NCBI RefSeq assembly: GCF_004798905.1
Contig: NZ_SDMO01000003.1
Span: 62,001-126,000 of the forward strand
Origin: Halomonas borealis
GTDB taxonomy: Bacteria; Pseudomonadota; Gammaproteobacteria; Pseudomonadales; Halomonadaceae
Length of the DNA: 64,000 nt
Reading direction: 5' to 3'
Both the position numbers and the translations under genes were made by a program. This document shows positions 44,986 through 60,263 of the stretch, piece by piece (positions within the stretch are counted from its first letter, which is position 1; every line of letters begins with the position of its first letter). Under the pieces are notes generated by a model that did no database searches, was not told where the DNA came from, and saw only the letters and a list, made by a program, of their open reading frames with translations.

Positions 44986-45506
44986 GGCACGCAGGAAATG
45001 GCCTGGCCTTGCTGGGGCTTGCGCTGCTGCTCGGCGCCTGCCGCGACGCGGGCACCGGCGAGCTCGAGCAGGAGCTGGCGACGCTGCGGGTCGATCCCGG
45101 CGAGCTGGTCCTGGCGCCAGTGCCGCCGCTGCCGGACTATCGCGCCGTCGATTACCGCTTCGCCGATCGGCGCAGCCCCTTCCAGGCGGCGTTGCCGGAG
45201 CGTCGGCTGATGTCGGTAGGCGATGCCGACCTGGCGCCGGACGACGCCCGGTCGCCGGAGCCGCTGGAGGCCTATGAACTCGAACAGTTGGACTTGGTGG
45301 GGATACTCACCGTGGGCGGCACACCCTCGGCCCTGATCAGGGCGCCGGGCGGCAAGGTTCACCGGCTGCGCGTCGGCGATCACATGGGCTCGGACTTCGG
45401 GCGCATCGTCGATATCGCCTCCGCGACGGTGAAACTGGTCGAGATCGTGCCCGCCGGGCAAGGCGCCTGGATCGAACGCAGTACCCAGCTGCTGCTGGAT
45501 GGCTAG
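44982..45506 (+). CDS. pilP: Type IV pilus lipoprotein PilP
   Basis: PilP is an inner-membrane lipoprotein that joins PilN/PilO to the secretin PilQ. The 174-residue protein has a lipobox (LLLGAC) near residue 20, an unstructured stretch, and a C-terminal beta domain (LDLVGILTVGGTPSALIRA). It overlaps pilO; pilQ follows after 54 bp. Confidence 0.93.
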   Translation: MRHAGNGLALLGLALLLGACRDAGTGELEQELATLRVDPGELVLAPVPPLPDYRAVDYRFADRRSPFQAALPERRLMSVGDADLAPDDARSPEPLEAYELEQLDLVGILTVGGTPSALIRAPGGKVHRLRVGDHMGSDFGRIVDIASATVKLVEIVPAGQGAWIERSTQLLLDG

Positions 45507-45560
45507 ACACAACGAACAAGCCCGGCCAGCGAAGGCGGGGGCAGGAAAGGGTAGGAGACC

Positions 45561-47240
45561 ATGATGTCGATGATACGAGCGCTCGCGACCCTGGTGATGC
45601 TGGCGGTATCGGCCTTTGCCATGGCGGCCGAGCCGAGCATTACCGATATCGATTTCCGGCGTGGTGAAGACGGCGCCGGGCGCGTGGTGGTGTCCTTCGA
45701 TCGCACTGGCGTGGACGCGCGGGTCACCGAGAGCGGGCGTTCGGACATCGTCGCCCGGTTGCCGGGAGCCCGCCTGCCGGACGCGCTCGACCAGGTCTAC
45801 GATGTCACCGACTTCGGGACGCCGCTGCGTCGCATCACGCCCCGCGCCGGTCGGGACGGCGTCACGCTGGAGATCCAGGGGCGTGGCGACTTCGCCATGC
45901 TGTCGGCGCAAGAGGGTCGCCAGTTGAGCATCTCGGCCCAGCCGGTCACGGCCCAGCAGAATGATCGCCAGGCGCGCGAATCGTCGTCCTATAGCGGTGA
46001 GCGAATCACCCTGAACTTCCAGGACATCGAGGTGCGTTCGGTGCTGGCGATCATCGGCGACTTCACCGGGCTGAACCTGGTGGCCAGCGACAGCGTCACC
46101 GGTCGGGTCACCCTCAACCTCCAGGACGTGCCCTGGGACCAGGCGCTGGACCTGGTGCTCAAGAGCCACGGGTTGGCCAGCCGGCAGGAGGATGGCGTCA
46201 TCGTGGTGGCCCCGGCCGAGGAACTGGCGGCCCGCGAGCGGCTGGAGCTGCAGACCCGCGAACAACTGGAGACGCTGGCCCCACTGGAGACGCAGTACAT
46301 CCAGGTCAAGTATGCCAAGGCCGAGGATCTCGCCCAGTTGCTGCGTGGCGAGAGCGGTGGCGGCGGGGCGAACGGCTTCGGGCTGCTTACCGAACGCGGT
46401 CGCGTCGCCGTGGATCCGCGCACCAATACCCTGTTGATTCAGGACACCGCCGAGCAGATCGGCCAGATCATGGAGACCCTGGAGCGGCTCGACGTGGCGG
46501 TGCGCCAGGTGCAGATCGAGGCACGGATCGTCATCGCCCGGGATAGCGCTACCCGCGAGCTGGGCGTCAGCTGGGGGCTGTCCAACAATGAGGGTGACCC
46601 GTCCAACGGGCTCAACGCCGGCGGGGCCTCGTCGGGTGTCGCCGACAACGGCGGCTTGTCGGTCGACCTGGGCGACGCCGTCGAGCCGTCGACCGCCTTC
46701 AGCTTCGGTTACCTCTCCGGTGACGTGCTGCTCGACCTGGAGCTGCGTGCGCTGGAAAGCGAAGGCAAGAGCCAGACCATCTCTCAGCCGAGGGTGATCA
46801 CCGCCAATCAGCGAACCGCGACGATCAAGCAGGGGACCGAGATTCCCTATCAGGAATCGACCTCCAGCGGGGCCACCGATACCGAGTTCAAGGAGGCGGT
46901 GCTGTCGCTGGAGGTGACGCCGCAGATCACGCCGGACAACCGCATCATCATGGACCTGGCGATCAATAATGACACCGTGGCCGATCAGTCCTTCAATGGC
47001 GCGCCGGCCATCGATACCAACGAGATCAACACCCAGGTGCTGGTGAACAACGGCGAGACCGTGGTGCTGGGTGGCATCCTGACCACCGAACAGGTGCGCA
47101 GCCTGTTCAAGACGCCCCTGCTGGGCGATATTCCGGTGCTCGGAAGCCTCTTCCGCTATACCGAGGAGTCGAACGATAAGGTAGAGTTGCTGGTATTCAT
47201 CACGCCCCGAATACTGGATGACAACCTGGCGATTCGCTGA
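45561..47240 (+). CDS. pilQ: Type IV pilus secretin PilQ
   Basis: PilQ forms the outer-membrane channel for the pilus. The 559-residue protein has a signal peptide (cleavage after AMA near residue 22), one AMIN domain and the secretin N0 and N1 domains. The secretin core ([21 protein letters not shown] to the [12 protein letters not shown] end) follows. It is clearly shorter than P. aeruginosa PilQ, consistent with one rather than two AMIN domains. A second ATG three bases on is equally possible. Its stop overlaps aroK by 1 bp. Confidence 0.94.
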   Translation: MMSMIRALATLVMLAVSAFAMAAEPSITDIDFRRGEDGAGRVVVSFDRTGVDARVTESGRSDIVARLPGARLPDALDQVYDVTDFGTPLRRITPRAGRDGVTLEIQGRGDFAMLSAQEGRQLSISAQPVTAQQNDRQARESSSYSGERITLNFQDIEVRSVLAIIGDFTGLNLVASDSVTGRVTLNLQDVPWDQALDLVLKSHGLASRQEDGVIVVAPAEELAARERLELQTREQLETLAPLETQYIQVKYAKAEDLAQLLRGESGGGGANGFGLLTERGRVAVDPRTNTLLIQDTAEQIGQIMETLERLDVAVRQVQIEARIVIARDSATRELGVSWGLSNNEGDPSNGLNAGGASSGVADNGGLSVDLGDAVEPSTAFSFGYLSGDVLLDLELRALESEGKSQTISQPRVITANQRTATIKQGTEIPYQESTSSGATDTEFKEAVLSLEVTPQITPDNRIIMDLAINNDTVADQSFNGAPAIDTNEINTQVLVNNGETVVLGGILTTEQVRSLFKTPLLGDIPVLGSLFRYTEESNDKVELLVFITPRILDDNLAIR

Positions 47241-47782
47241 TGCCGGCACTACCCAACCTGATATTGATCGGCCCCATGGGGGCCGGAAAGAGCACCATCG
47301 GCCGCCTTCTGGCGGCCGAGCTATCCCGCCGCTTCTATGACAGCGACCACCAGATACAGGATCGTTGCGGTGCCGACATCCCGTGGATCTTCGACGTCGA
47401 GGGCGAGGCGGGCTTCCGCGACCGCGAGACGCAGATGATCGGCGAGCTGTCCGCGCTGGGCAGCGTGGTCATCGCCACCGGAGGTGGTGCGGTGCTGCGC
47501 GAGGAGAACCGGCGCCTGCTGCGCGACAGCGGTAGCGTGATTTATCTCTACACCACCGTCGAGCAGCAGCTGCGGCGCACCGCGAAGGATCGCAATCGCC
47601 CCCTGCTGCAGCGTGACGATAAGGCGCAGGTGCTCGAGCAGATGTTCGGGCAGCGCGACCCACTCTATCGGGCCACCGCCGATATCGTGGTGCGTACCGA
47701 CCGCCGTGGCCCGCGGGCCGTGGTCAACGAGATCGTGCGCCGCATCGAGCGGCTGATCGACCCCCTGCATTGCAAGGCATGA
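47240..47782 (+). CDS. aroK: Shikimate kinase
   Basis: AroK phosphorylates shikimate. The 180-residue P-loop protein has Walker [10 protein letters not shown] (residues 11-19), the shikimate-binding DSDHQIQ region with FRDRE, and GGGAVL. The lid RNRPLLQ is present. It overlaps pilQ and aroB, so pilus and shikimate genes share a transcript, as in pseudomonads. Confidence 0.96.
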   Translation: MPALPNLILIGPMGAGKSTIGRLLAAELSRRFYDSDHQIQDRCGADIPWIFDVEGEAGFRDRETQMIGELSALGSVVIATGGGAVLREENRRLLRDSGSVIYLYTTVEQQLRRTAKDRNRPLLQRDDKAQVLEQMFGQRDPLYRATADIVVRTDRRGPRAVVNEIVRRIERLIDPLHCKA

Positions 47783-48891
47783 ACATGACTTCCACCCTCG
47801 ATGCCCGGCGAACCCTGACGGTCGCGCTCGGCGAGCGTAGCTACCCCATCCATATCGGCCCCGGCCTGCTCGACGATGCCCGGCGCTTGCGGCCGTATCT
47901 CGCCGGGCGCCAGGTGATGATCGTCACCAACGAGACGCTGGCGCCGCTGTACCTGGAACGGCTCAAGGCCGGCCTGGACGATGACCTGACGGTGCGCGAG
48001 GTGGTGCTGCCGGATGGTGAATCGACCAAGACCCTGGCCAGTGTCGAGCGTATCTGGGATGCCCTGCTCGAGGCCGGCTTCAATCGGCGCTGCACCCTGG
48101 TGGCCCTGGGGGGCGGCGTGATCGGTGATATGACCGGCTATGCGGCGGCCTGCTATCAGCGTGGCGTGGCCTTCGTGCAGTTGCCGACCACCCTGCTGTC
48201 CCAGGTGGACTCCTCGGTGGGTGGCAAGACCGGCGTCAATCATCCGCGTGGCAAGAACATGATCGGCGCCTTCTGGCAGCCCCGGGCGGTGCTGATCGAT
48301 ACCGACACCCTCGCGACCCTGCCGGCCCGCGAGCTGTCCGCCGGCCTGGCCGAGGTCATCAAGTATGGGCTGATCCGCGACGCCGACTTCCTGGCCTGGT
48401 TGGAGGCGAACATGGCGGCGCTGCGCGGCCTCGACGCCGCGACGCTGACCCAGGCGATCGAGCGCAGCTGTCGCCTCAAGGCCGAGATCGTCGCCGAGGA
48501 CGAGACCGAGCAGGGGGTCCGGGCGCTGCTCAACCTGGGGCATACCTTCGGGCACGCCATCGAGACGCATCAGGGCTATGGTCGCTGGCTGCACGGCGAG
48601 GCGGTGGGGGTCGGCATGCTGCTGGCGGCCGAGTTGTCGCAGCGCTTGGGCTGGCTGTCCCAGGACGAGGTGGCGCGCACCCGGGCGGTCCTGGCGGCGG
48701 CGGCGCTGCCGCTGGCGGCGCCCGGTGACATGACGCCGGAAGACTTCCTGGCGATCATGCGCCTCGACAAGAAGAACCTCGATGAACGACTGCGATTGAT
48801 CCTGCTCAGGCGGCTGGGTGATGCCTGCCTGTATGACGAGACGCCTTCCGAGACGCTGATGACGCTATTGGAGACCTTCCCGCGCCGCTGA
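47779..48891 (+). CDS. aroB: 3-dehydroquinate synthase
   Basis: AroB makes 3-dehydroquinate from DAHP in the second step of the shikimate pathway. The 370-residue protein has the NAD+ site [20 protein letters not shown], and zinc ligands in [17 protein letters not shown] and LHGEAV. The ATG overlapping the aroK stop (ATGA) is the most likely start; ATG at 47785 and TTG at 47770 are alternatives. Confidence 0.96.
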   Translation: MNMTSTLDARRTLTVALGERSYPIHIGPGLLDDARRLRPYLAGRQVMIVTNETLAPLYLERLKAGLDDDLTVREVVLPDGESTKTLASVERIWDALLEAGFNRRCTLVALGGGVIGDMTGYAAACYQRGVAFVQLPTTLLSQVDSSVGGKTGVNHPRGKNMIGAFWQPRAVLIDTDTLATLPARELSAGLAEVIKYGLIRDADFLAWLEANMAALRGLDAATLTQAIERSCRLKAEIVAEDETEQGVRALLNLGHTFGHAIETHQGYGRWLHGEAVGVGMLLAAELSQRLGWLSQDEVARTRAVLAAAALPLAAPGDMTPEDFLAIMRLDKKNLDERLRLILLRRLGDACLYDETPSETLMTLLETFPRR

Positions 48892-48917
48892 TCGACGCCT
48901 CTCGAGTGCCACACCCC

Positions 48918-48944
48918 GACGCCCGCTGCCCTGCAGCGGGCGTC
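48918..48944 (+). terminator. aroB terminator hairpin
   Basis: A 12-bp stem (48918-48929 with 48933-48944) with a 3-nt loop follows aroB by 26 bp. A weak GTCGTT tail replaces a T-run. Confidence 0.6.
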
Positions 48945-49330
48945 GTCGTTCATGGGGAGTGAGCGACGTCCTCGCCGGTGCAATACGTGAATCTGCATGC
49001 CGTATGCAGTATCGGTATGGGGAAAAGTCGGGTGTTGCGACTAAAGTATGAATCCTGATTAGGCTGGTGGGCGTGTCGAGGTGATGCGGTGCAACTCGTT
49101 GAGTTGACGTATTTTTTTTATTGAATGGTGTGTCAAGTAGCGGATTTTTCGAAGGTTTTAGGAAGAGGGTGGCGGGCGTGGCATTGCGTGCCTAGAGGGA
49201 GCGTGGCTATTCTGTGGAACCTTTTGCCGCGCAGTTTCGAGGCCGATAATCCGGATGAAAATAAAAAGAAAACCAATAATTATAGCACCAAAAACTGCAA
49301 ATAAAAATTTTCTTTACCTGAGGCACACCC
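48945..49330 (+). promoter_or_regulatory. AT-rich gltB upstream region
   Basis: About 385 bp without a gene, markedly richer in A and T than the rest, especially 49100-49160 and 49250-49320. It contains CAACTC-GTT-GAGTTG followed by a T-run near 49092-49120, which could be a terminator or promoter element. CTGCAT-N5-ATGCAG lies near 48993-49009. It probably carries regulation of glutamate synthase. Confidence 0.4.
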
Positions 49331-52300
49331 ATGAACAGAGGTCTTCATCAACCCGGCGAGTTTCGTGACAACTGCGGGTTCGGTCTGATCGCCCACATGG
49401 AAGGCCAGGCCAGTCATGACCTGCTGCAGACCGCGATCGAATCGTTGACCTGCATGACCCACCGCGGCGGCATCGCCGCCGATGGCAAGACCGGCGACGG
49501 CTGTGGCCTGCTGCTGAAGATGCCCGAGGCCTTCATGCGTGCCGCCGCCAAGGAGTCGCTCGGGGTCGAACTGGGTCGGCGCTTCGCGGTAGGGGCGATC
49601 TTCCTGCCCGATGACGACGCCCGCGAGGCCGCCGCGCGGGAGACCCTCGAGCGTGAGCTGGAGGCCCGCGGCCTGACGGTTCAGGGCTGGCGCGAGGTGC
49701 CGGTCGACCCGAGTGTCTGCGGCCCCATGGCGCTGGACTGCCTGCCGCGCATCCGCCAGCTGTTCGTCGAGCCTGGCGAAGCCGCCGAGGGCGCCTTCGA
49801 CGTGGAGCTCTTCATGGCGCGTCGCCGCGCCGAGCAGGCGTTGAGGGATGAGCCGGACTTCTACGTCAGCTCGCTGTCCGCCGAGGTCGTCTCCTATAAG
49901 GGGCTGGTGATGCCGGTCGACCTGCCGGCCTTCTATCGTGATCTGGGCGATGCGCGCCTGGAGACCGCGATCTGCGTCTTCCATCAGCGTTTTTCCACCA
50001 ATACCGCGCCGCGCTGGCCGCTGGCCCAACCGTTCCGCCTGATGGCCCACAACGGCGAGATCAATACCATCGAGGCCAATCGCGGCTGGGCGAACTCGCG
50101 CAAGGAGAACTTCGCCAGCGAGCGTCTGCCCGACATCGCCGAGCTCGACGAGATCGTCAACACCGTCGGTTCCGACTCGTCGAGCATGGACAACATGCTC
50201 GAAGTGTTGCTGACCGGCGGCATGGAGCTGCATCGCGCGGTGCGCATGATGGTGCCGCCGGCCTGGCAGAACGTCGAGATCATGGATGGCGACCTGCGCG
50301 CCTTCTACGAGTACAACTCCATGCACATGGAGCCGTGGGACGGGCCGGCCGGCGTGGTCATGACCGACGGTCGCCAGGCCGTCTGCATGCTCGATCGCAA
50401 CGGCCTGCGCCCGGCGCGCTGGGTGATCACCAAGAACGGCTACATCACCCTGGCCTCCGAGGTCGGCACCTACGACTATCGGCCCGAGGACGTGGTGGCC
50501 AAGGGTCGCGTCGGCCCGGGCCAGATACTGGCCGTGGACACCCAGACCGGCGAGGTCCTGCACACCGAGGACATCGACTCGCGCCTCAAGTCCGCCTATC
50601 CCTACAAGCGCTGGCTGAAGCAGGAGGCCAACTACCTGGAGTCGGCGCTCACCGAGCTGGCACGCTTCCAGAACATGGACGCCGAGTCGCTGGCGGTGCG
50701 CCAGAAGATGTTCCAGGTCAGCTTCGAGGAGCGTGACCAGGTGCTACGCCCGTTGGCCGAAAGCGGCCAGGAGGCGGTCGGCTCCATGGGTGACGATACC
50801 CCCATGGCGGTGCTGTCCGGCAAGCGGCGCCTGCTGACCGACTACTTCCGCCAGAAGTTCGCCCAGGTCACCAACCCGGCCATCGACCCGCTGCGCGAAT
50901 CGATCGTGATGTCGCTGGAGAGCTGCATCGGTGCCGAGCGCAACGTCTTCGCGGCGACCCCGGACCATGCCCACCGGTTGGTGCTGACCACTCCGGTGCT
51001 GTCGCCGCGTAAGTTCACCGCCTTGGTGAACCACGAGGACCCGGCCTTCAACAGTCACTCCCTGTCGCTGGCCTATGATCCCGAGACCATCGGACTCAAG
51101 GCCGCGCTGCAGGCGTTGTGCGACGAGGCCGCCCAGGCCGCCCGCGACGGCAAGGTGCTGCTGGTACTGTCCGATGCCGAGGTGGCGAAGGGCCAGCTGC
51201 CGATCCATGCCGCCCTGGCGGTGGGGGCCGTCCACCATCATCTGGGCCGCCTGGCGCTGCGTCCACGGGTCAACCTGATCGTCGAGACCGGCTATGCCCG
51301 CGACGCCCACCAGATGGCGGTGCTGTTCGGCGTGGGTGCCACCGCGGTCTATCCGTGGCTGGCCTACCAGGTCATGGCCGACATGCACCACACCGGCGAG
51401 CTGGTCGGCAACCCGGCGGATGCCCGCGAGAACTATCGCCGTGGCCTGCAGAAGGGGCTATTCAAGATTCTCTCCAAGATGGGCATCTCGACGCTGGCCT
51501 CCTACCGCGGCTCCCAGCTGTTCGAGGCGGTGGGTCTGGCCTCCGAGGTCATGGAACTGTGCTTCACCGGCATGGCCTCGCGTATCGAGGGGACCGGTTT
51601 CGCCGAGTTGCAGTGGCAGCAGGAGCTGCTGGCTCGGGATGCTTGGTCGCCGCGCAAGCACATCTCCCACGGCGGCCTGATGAAGTACGTCCATGGCCAC
51701 GAGTACCACGCCTACAACCCGGACGTGATCAAGACGCTGCAGGAAGCGGTGCAAGAGGGGGATTACGTCAAGTGGAAGAAGTTTGCGGCACTGGTCAACG
51801 AGCGTGACCCGGCCACCATCCGCGACCTGCTGCGCATCAGGCCTGCCGAGACGGCGCTGCCGCTGTCCGAGGTCGAGCCGGTCGAGGATCTGCTGCCACG
51901 CTTCGACAGCGCCGGCATGTCGCTTGGCGCGCTGTCGCCTGAGGCTCACGAGGCCCTGGCCCAGGCCATGAACGAGGCCGGAGGACGCTCCAACTCCGGC
52001 GAGGGCGGCGAGGACCCGGCCCGCTATGGCACCGTGCGTTCCTCCAAGATCAAGCAGATCGCCTCCGGGCGTTTCGGCGTCACCCCGGCCTACCTGGCCA
52101 ACGCCGAGGTGCTGCAGATCAAGGTCGCCCAGGGCGCCAAGCCCGGCGAGGGCGGCCAGCTGCCCGGCGGCAAGGTCAACGCGCTGATCGCCCGGCTGCG
52201 TTATGCGGTGCCCGGGGTGACCCTGATCTCGCCGCCCCCGCACCACGATATCTATTCCATCGAGGACCTGGCGCAGCTGATCTTCGATCTGAAGCAGGTC

Positions 52301-53779
52301 AACCCGAGCGCCCAGGTGTCGGTGAAGCTGGTTTCCGAGCCCGGTATCGGCACCATCGCCACCGGCGTGGCCAAGGCCTATGCCGACCTGATCACCGTGT
52401 CGGGCTATGACGGCGGCACCGCGGCCAGCCCGCTGACCTCGATCAAGCATGCCGGTAGCCCCTGGGAACTGGGCCTGCCCGAGGTTCACCAGGCGCTGCG
52501 CATCAACGGCCTGCGCGACAAGATCCGCCTGCAGACCGATGGCGGCCTGAAGACCGGGCTCGATGTCATCAAGGCGGCGATTCTCGGCGCCGAGAGCTTC
52601 GGTTTCGGTACCGCGCCGATGGTCGCGCTGGGCTGCAAGTACCTGCGTATCTGTCACCTCAACAACTGCGCGACCGGCGTGGCCACCCAGCACCAGGCCC
52701 TGCGTGACGAGCACTTCCGCGGCACCGTCGACATGGTCAAGCACTACTTCCGCTTCATCGCCGAGGAGGTGCGCGAGCTGATGGCCCTGCTAGGCGTGCG
52801 GCAGCTCACCGAGCTGATCGGGCGTACCGATCTGCTCGAGGCGATCGAGGGCGTGACCGACTCCCAGCGTGGCCTCGACCTGTCGCCGCTGATGACCAAC
52901 GACTTCGTGCCCGCCGAGGCGCCGCAGTTCTGCCAGGTCAGCCGCAATGTGCCCCATGATCCGGGCGCCAAGAATCAGGAAATGCTCGCGGCACTCGAGT
53001 CGGCCATCGCGGACAAGTCCGGCGGCGAGTTCGACTTCACCATCACCAACTGCGACCGCTCCGTGGGGGCGCTGATCTCCGGCACGATCGCCAAGCGCCA
53101 CGGCGAGGCGGGGCTCGAGGACGCACCGCTGACCGCCCGCTTCACCGGCGTGGCCGGCCAGAGTTTCGGGGTGTGGAATGCCCGTGGCCTGCACCTCTAC
53201 CTGGAGGGCGACGCCAACGACTACGTCGGCAAGGGCATGAACGGCGGCAAGGTGGTGATCGTGCCGCCCCGCGGCAGCAGTTTCGAGAGCCACCAGACGG
53301 CGATCGTCGGCAACACCTGCCTGTATGGCGCCACCGGCGGCAAGCTGTACGCCGTGGGCACCGCCGGCGAGCGCTTCGCGGTGCGCAACTCCGGCGCCCA
53401 TGCGGTGATCGAGGGCTCCGGCGACCACTGCTGTGAATACATGACCGGAGGCCTGGTCACCGTGCTCGGCGAGGTGGGCGTTAACTTCGGTGCCGGCATG
53501 ACCGGCGGCTTCGCCTATGTGCTGGACGAGGACCGCACCTTCGTCGACAAGTACAACCATGAATTGGTGGAAATCCACCGCGTCAACACCGAGGCCATGG
53601 AGGCCCACCGGCGACACCTGAGGGAGATCATCGAGGCCTACGTCGCGGAGACCGGTTCGCAGCGTGGTCGCGACATCCTCGAGGACTTCAGCGACTTCAT
53701 TCGCCATTTCTGGCTGGTGAAGCCCAAGGCGGCGAGTCTCGCCGGCCTGCTGGATCAGTCCCGGCGTCAGCCGGAATGA
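49331..53779 (+). CDS. gltB: Glutamate synthase large subunit (NADPH)
   Basis: GltB converts glutamine and 2-oxoglutarate to two glutamates. The 1482-residue protein has an N-terminal class II amidotransferase domain whose nucleophile Cys (in [10 protein letters not shown]) follows a 14-residue propeptide. The central and FMN-binding synthase domains, the 3Fe-4S cysteines ([16 protein letters not shown], after LGCKYLRI) and a C-terminal beta-helix follow. gltD is 47 bp downstream. Confidence 0.97.
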   Translation: MNRGLHQPGEFRDNCGFGLIAHMEGQASHDLLQTAIESLTCMTHRGGIAADGKTGDGCGLLLKMPEAFMRAAAKESLGVELGRRFAVGAIFLPDDDAREAAARETLERELEARGLTVQGWREVPVDPSVCGPMALDCLPRIRQLFVEPGEAAEGAFDVELFMARRRAEQALRDEPDFYVSSLSAEVVSYKGLVMPVDLPAFYRDLGDARLETAICVFHQRFSTNTAPRWPLAQPFRLMAHNGEINTIEANRGWANSRKENFASERLPDIAELDEIVNTVGSDSSSMDNMLEVLLTGGMELHRAVRMMVPPAWQNVEIMDGDLRAFYEYNSMHMEPWDGPAGVVMTDGRQAVCMLDRNGLRPARWVITKNGYITLASEVGTYDYRPEDVVAKGRVGPGQILAVDTQTGEVLHTEDIDSRLKSAYPYKRWLKQEANYLESALTELARFQNMDAESLAVRQKMFQVSFEERDQVLRPLAESGQEAVGSMGDDTPMAVLSGKRRLLTDYFRQKFAQVTNPAIDPLRESIVMSLESCIGAERNVFAATPDHAHRLVLTTPVLSPRKFTALVNHEDPAFNSHSLSLAYDPETIGLKAALQALCDEAAQAARDGKVLLVLSDAEVAKGQLPIHAALAVGAVHHHLGRLALRPRVNLIVETGYARDAHQMAVLFGVGATAVYPWLAYQVMADMHHTGELVGNPADARENYRRGLQKGLFKILSKMGISTLASYRGSQLFEAVGLASEVMELCFTGMASRIEGTGFAELQWQQELLARDAWSPRKHISHGGLMKYVHGHEYHAYNPDVIKTLQEAVQEGDYVKWKKFAALVNERDPATIRDLLRIRPAETALPLSEVEPVEDLLPRFDSAGMSLGALSPEAHEALAQAMNEAGGRSNSGEGGEDPARYGTVRSSKIKQIASGRFGVTPAYLANAEVLQIKVAQGAKPGEGGQLPGGKVNALIARLRYAVPGVTLISPPPHHDIYSIEDLAQLIFDLKQVNPSAQVSVKLVSEPGIGTIATGVAKAYADLITVSGYDGGTAASPLTSIKHAGSPWELGLPEVHQALRINGLRDKIRLQTDGGLKTGLDVIKAAILGAESFGFGTAPMVALGCKYLRICHLNNCATGVATQHQALRDEHFRGTVDMVKHYFRFIAEEVRELMALLGVRQLTELIGRTDLLEAIEGVTDSQRGLDLSPLMTNDFVPAEAPQFCQVSRNVPHDPGAKNQEMLAALESAIADKSGGEFDFTITNCDRSVGALISGTIAKRHGEAGLEDAPLTARFTGVAGQSFGVWNARGLHLYLEGDANDYVGKGMNGGKVVIVPPRGSSFESHQTAIVGNTCLYGATGGKLYAVGTAGERFAVRNSGAHAVIEGSGDHCCEYMTGGLVTVLGEVGVNFGAGMTGGFAYVLDEDRTFVDKYNHELVEIHRVNTEAMEAHRRHLREIIEAYVAETGSQRGRDILEDFSDFIRHFWLVKPKAASLAGLLDQSRRQPE

Positions 53780-53814
53780 GTGAGGCGTCGGCGCCCCGAT
53801 CAGGTTCGTATTAG

Positions 53815-55245
<1,431 letters not shown>

Positions 55246-55260
55246 GCGGCGTGCTACAAA

Positions 55261-55287
55261 CCGCCCCGAGATCCAGCCTCGGGGCGG
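55261..55287 (+). terminator. gltD terminator hairpin
   Basis: CCGCCCCGAG (55261-55270) pairs with its complement (55278-55287) around a 7-nt loop, followed by CTTTC. Confidence 0.7.
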
Positions 55288-55337
55288 CTTTCGCATCGTC
55301 GGATATCCTGCTGCTGATTGGCGGCTTGCAGCTCAAA

Positions 55338-55366
55338 TTGAGCCGGGGGGTGCTCTCTGCTATTCT
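55338..55366 (+). promoter_or_regulatory. Candidate pyrG promoter
   Basis: TTGAGC (55338-55343) and TATTCT (55361-55366) are 17 bp apart, about 60 bp before pyrG. Confidence 0.6.
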
Positions 55367-55405
55367 GACGTCCCATCCGGGCCCGGTCTTCTCCAGGCCT
55401 TCTGA

Positions 55406-59280
<3,875 letters not shown>

Positions 59281-59303
59281 GTACCGCGGGTCGGTGATGC
59301 CTG

Positions 59304-59321
59304 TGTAGGAAATTGCTGACA
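59304..59321 (+). promoter_or_regulatory. GacA/UvrY-type upstream activating palindrome
   Basis: TGTAGG-N6-CTGACA matches the known TGTAAG-N6-CTTACA activator site with one change in each half. Its centre is about 180 bp before the predicted start of the GGA-rich RNA, similar to Pseudomonas rsmZ. Confidence 0.6.
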
Positions 59322-59356
59322 CGCTCGCGGCGAAATCCAAGACATTTCGCCTGCCG

Positions 59357-59387
59357 ATGCCGGCACCCATGGGTGTCGGCATTTTTT
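59357..59387 (+). terminator. eno terminator
   Basis: A 12-bp stem (59357-59368 with 59371-59382, one G-U pair) is followed by a T-run. It lies between the GacA-type site and the small RNA. Confidence 0.8.
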
Positions 59388-59459
59388 ATGCCATTGTTTT
59401 TAAAGGTTTTTTTGGTTTCTTTGTGGCGGCATGGTGTGGTGGGTGGCGCGAGGGCCCGG

Positions 59460-59487
59460 TTGAGAACAGGCTCAAGGCTGCCAGAAT
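59460..59487 (+). promoter_or_regulatory. Candidate promoter of the RsmZ-like RNA
   Basis: TTGAGA (59460-59465) and CAGAAT (59482-59487) are 16 bp apart, predicting a start near 59494. Confidence 0.5.
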
Positions 59488-59493
59488 GCACAG

Positions 59494-59660
59494 CGGGACA
59501 AGGGAGAGGAGAGCTCTCCCGGCAGGACGCCACGGGATGCAATGCTGAGCGAGCCCGGTACGGCAGGACGCCGTTTCCGGACAGGGAAGCTCTAGGAGTT
59601 CGAACGGAAGGAACCGTTCAAGGATGGCTAGGAGCGGGCGGCCTGCGGGCCGCCTTCTTT
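59494..59660 (+). ncRNA. rsmZ: RsmZ/CsrB-family small RNA (CsrA/RsmA sponge)
   Basis: About 165 nt carry thirteen GGA motifs, several within hairpin loops. Examples are ACGGC-AGGAC-GCCGT (59560-59574), GAACGG-AAGGAA-CCGTTC (59602-59619) and GGGAGAG-GAGAG-CTCTCCC (59502-59520). A terminator stem (59637-59643 with 59648-59654) and TTCTTT close it. RNAs of this family titrate the translational repressor CsrA/RsmA and are switched on by the GacS/GacA (BarA/UvrY) system. In Pseudomonas rsmZ lies beside fdxA, exactly as here, and a GacA-type site is upstream. The 5' end is predicted, not known. No protein-coding frame is plausible. Confidence 0.82.
59637..59660 (+). terminator. Terminator of the RsmZ-like RNA
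   Basis: GGCGGCC (59637-59643) pairs with GGCCGCC (59648-59654) around TGCG, followed by TTCTTT. Confidence 0.75.
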
Positions 59661-59693
59661 GCGTCGGTGTTCTCCTTCATCGCACGGTGTAAG

Positions 59694-59733
59694 ACGACGA
59701 CGCCGAATGTCGAAAGACATTCGGCGTCGTCGT
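59694..59733 (-). terminator. fdxA terminator hairpin
   Basis: A perfect 18-bp stem (59694-59711 with 59716-59733) with a GAAA tetraloop on the + strand lies 22 bp past the fdxA stop. No T-run follows on either strand. Confidence 0.6.
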
Positions 59734-59755
59734 GTCCGGGCGTGGTGTGCAGGGC

Positions 59756-60079
59756 TCAGCGTTCCAGCTGGTCCGCCTTGCCGGGCTTGCCGTCCCACTC
59801 CTCGGCATCGGGCAGCGGGTCCTTCTTCTCGCTGATGTTCGGCCACGTCTCCGCCAGTTCGGCGTTGATCTCGATGAACTGTTCCTGTCCTTCCGGCAAC
59901 TCGTCCTCGGAGAAGATCGCTTCGGCCGGGCACTCGGGCTCACACAGTGCGCAGTCGATACACTCGTCGGGGTGAATCACCAGGAAGTTGGGGCCTTCGT
60001 AGAAGCAGTCCACCGGGCAGACCTCGACACAGTCGGTGTACTTGCACTTGATGCAGTTCTCGGTGACGACGAATGTCAT
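59756..60079 (-). CDS. fdxA: 7Fe-8S ferredoxin FdxA
   Basis: FdxA is a small electron carrier with one 3Fe-4S and one 4Fe-4S cluster. The 107-residue protein has [17 protein letters not shown] and [16 protein letters not shown] for the clusters and a C-terminal acidic tail of about 45 residues, as in Azotobacter/Pseudomonas FdI-type proteins. Its partner is unknown. It is adjacent to mutS and the RsmZ-like RNA, as in pseudomonads. Confidence 0.95.
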   Translation of the reverse strand: MTFVVTENCIKCKYTDCVEVCPVDCFYEGPNFLVIHPDECIDCALCEPECPAEAIFSEDELPEGQEQFIEINAELAETWPNISEKKDPLPDAEEWDGKPGKADQLER

Positions 60080-60202
60080 GCCAGTCTCCCTCCTCGAGGG
60101 CCGGGGCGCGCCGCGGCCGATCGGTCTTGAATTTCGAATTTGGTTATAAAAAAACTATATTTTATAATAAGTAGCGCTTGATCGGACCATTTTAGTCGGC
60201 CC
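60080..60202 (-). promoter_or_regulatory. AT-rich fdxA promoter region
   Basis: The interval 60130-60175 is strikingly AT-rich and contains several TATAAT-like hexamers reading toward fdxA. I cannot single out one promoter. Confidence 0.4.
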
Positions 60203-60240
60203 GCCAGGGGCCCGCAAGCCATGCCGTGCGGGCCCCTGGC
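60203..60240 (-). terminator. mutS terminator hairpin
   Basis: A perfect 14-bp stem (60203-60216 with 60227-60240) with a 10-nt loop lies 23 bp past the mutS stop. An A/T-containing tail follows. Confidence 0.65.
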
Positions 60241-60263
60241 GATCGCCTGGTGGTGCGTCGGTC

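Noticed and set aside
44940..47249. 769-codon open frame on the minus strand opposite pilP-pilQ
   Set aside because: Composition is typical of an antisense shadow and the sense genes are well recognised.
49160..49200. Sigma54 promoter before gltB
   Set aside because: A TTGC -12-like piece is present but the -24 element is poor at the needed distance.
59313..59975. 220-codon plus-strand frame from the eno 3' region into fdxA
   Set aside because: It crosses a terminator, the GGA-rich RNA and another terminator, and runs antisense over fdxA.
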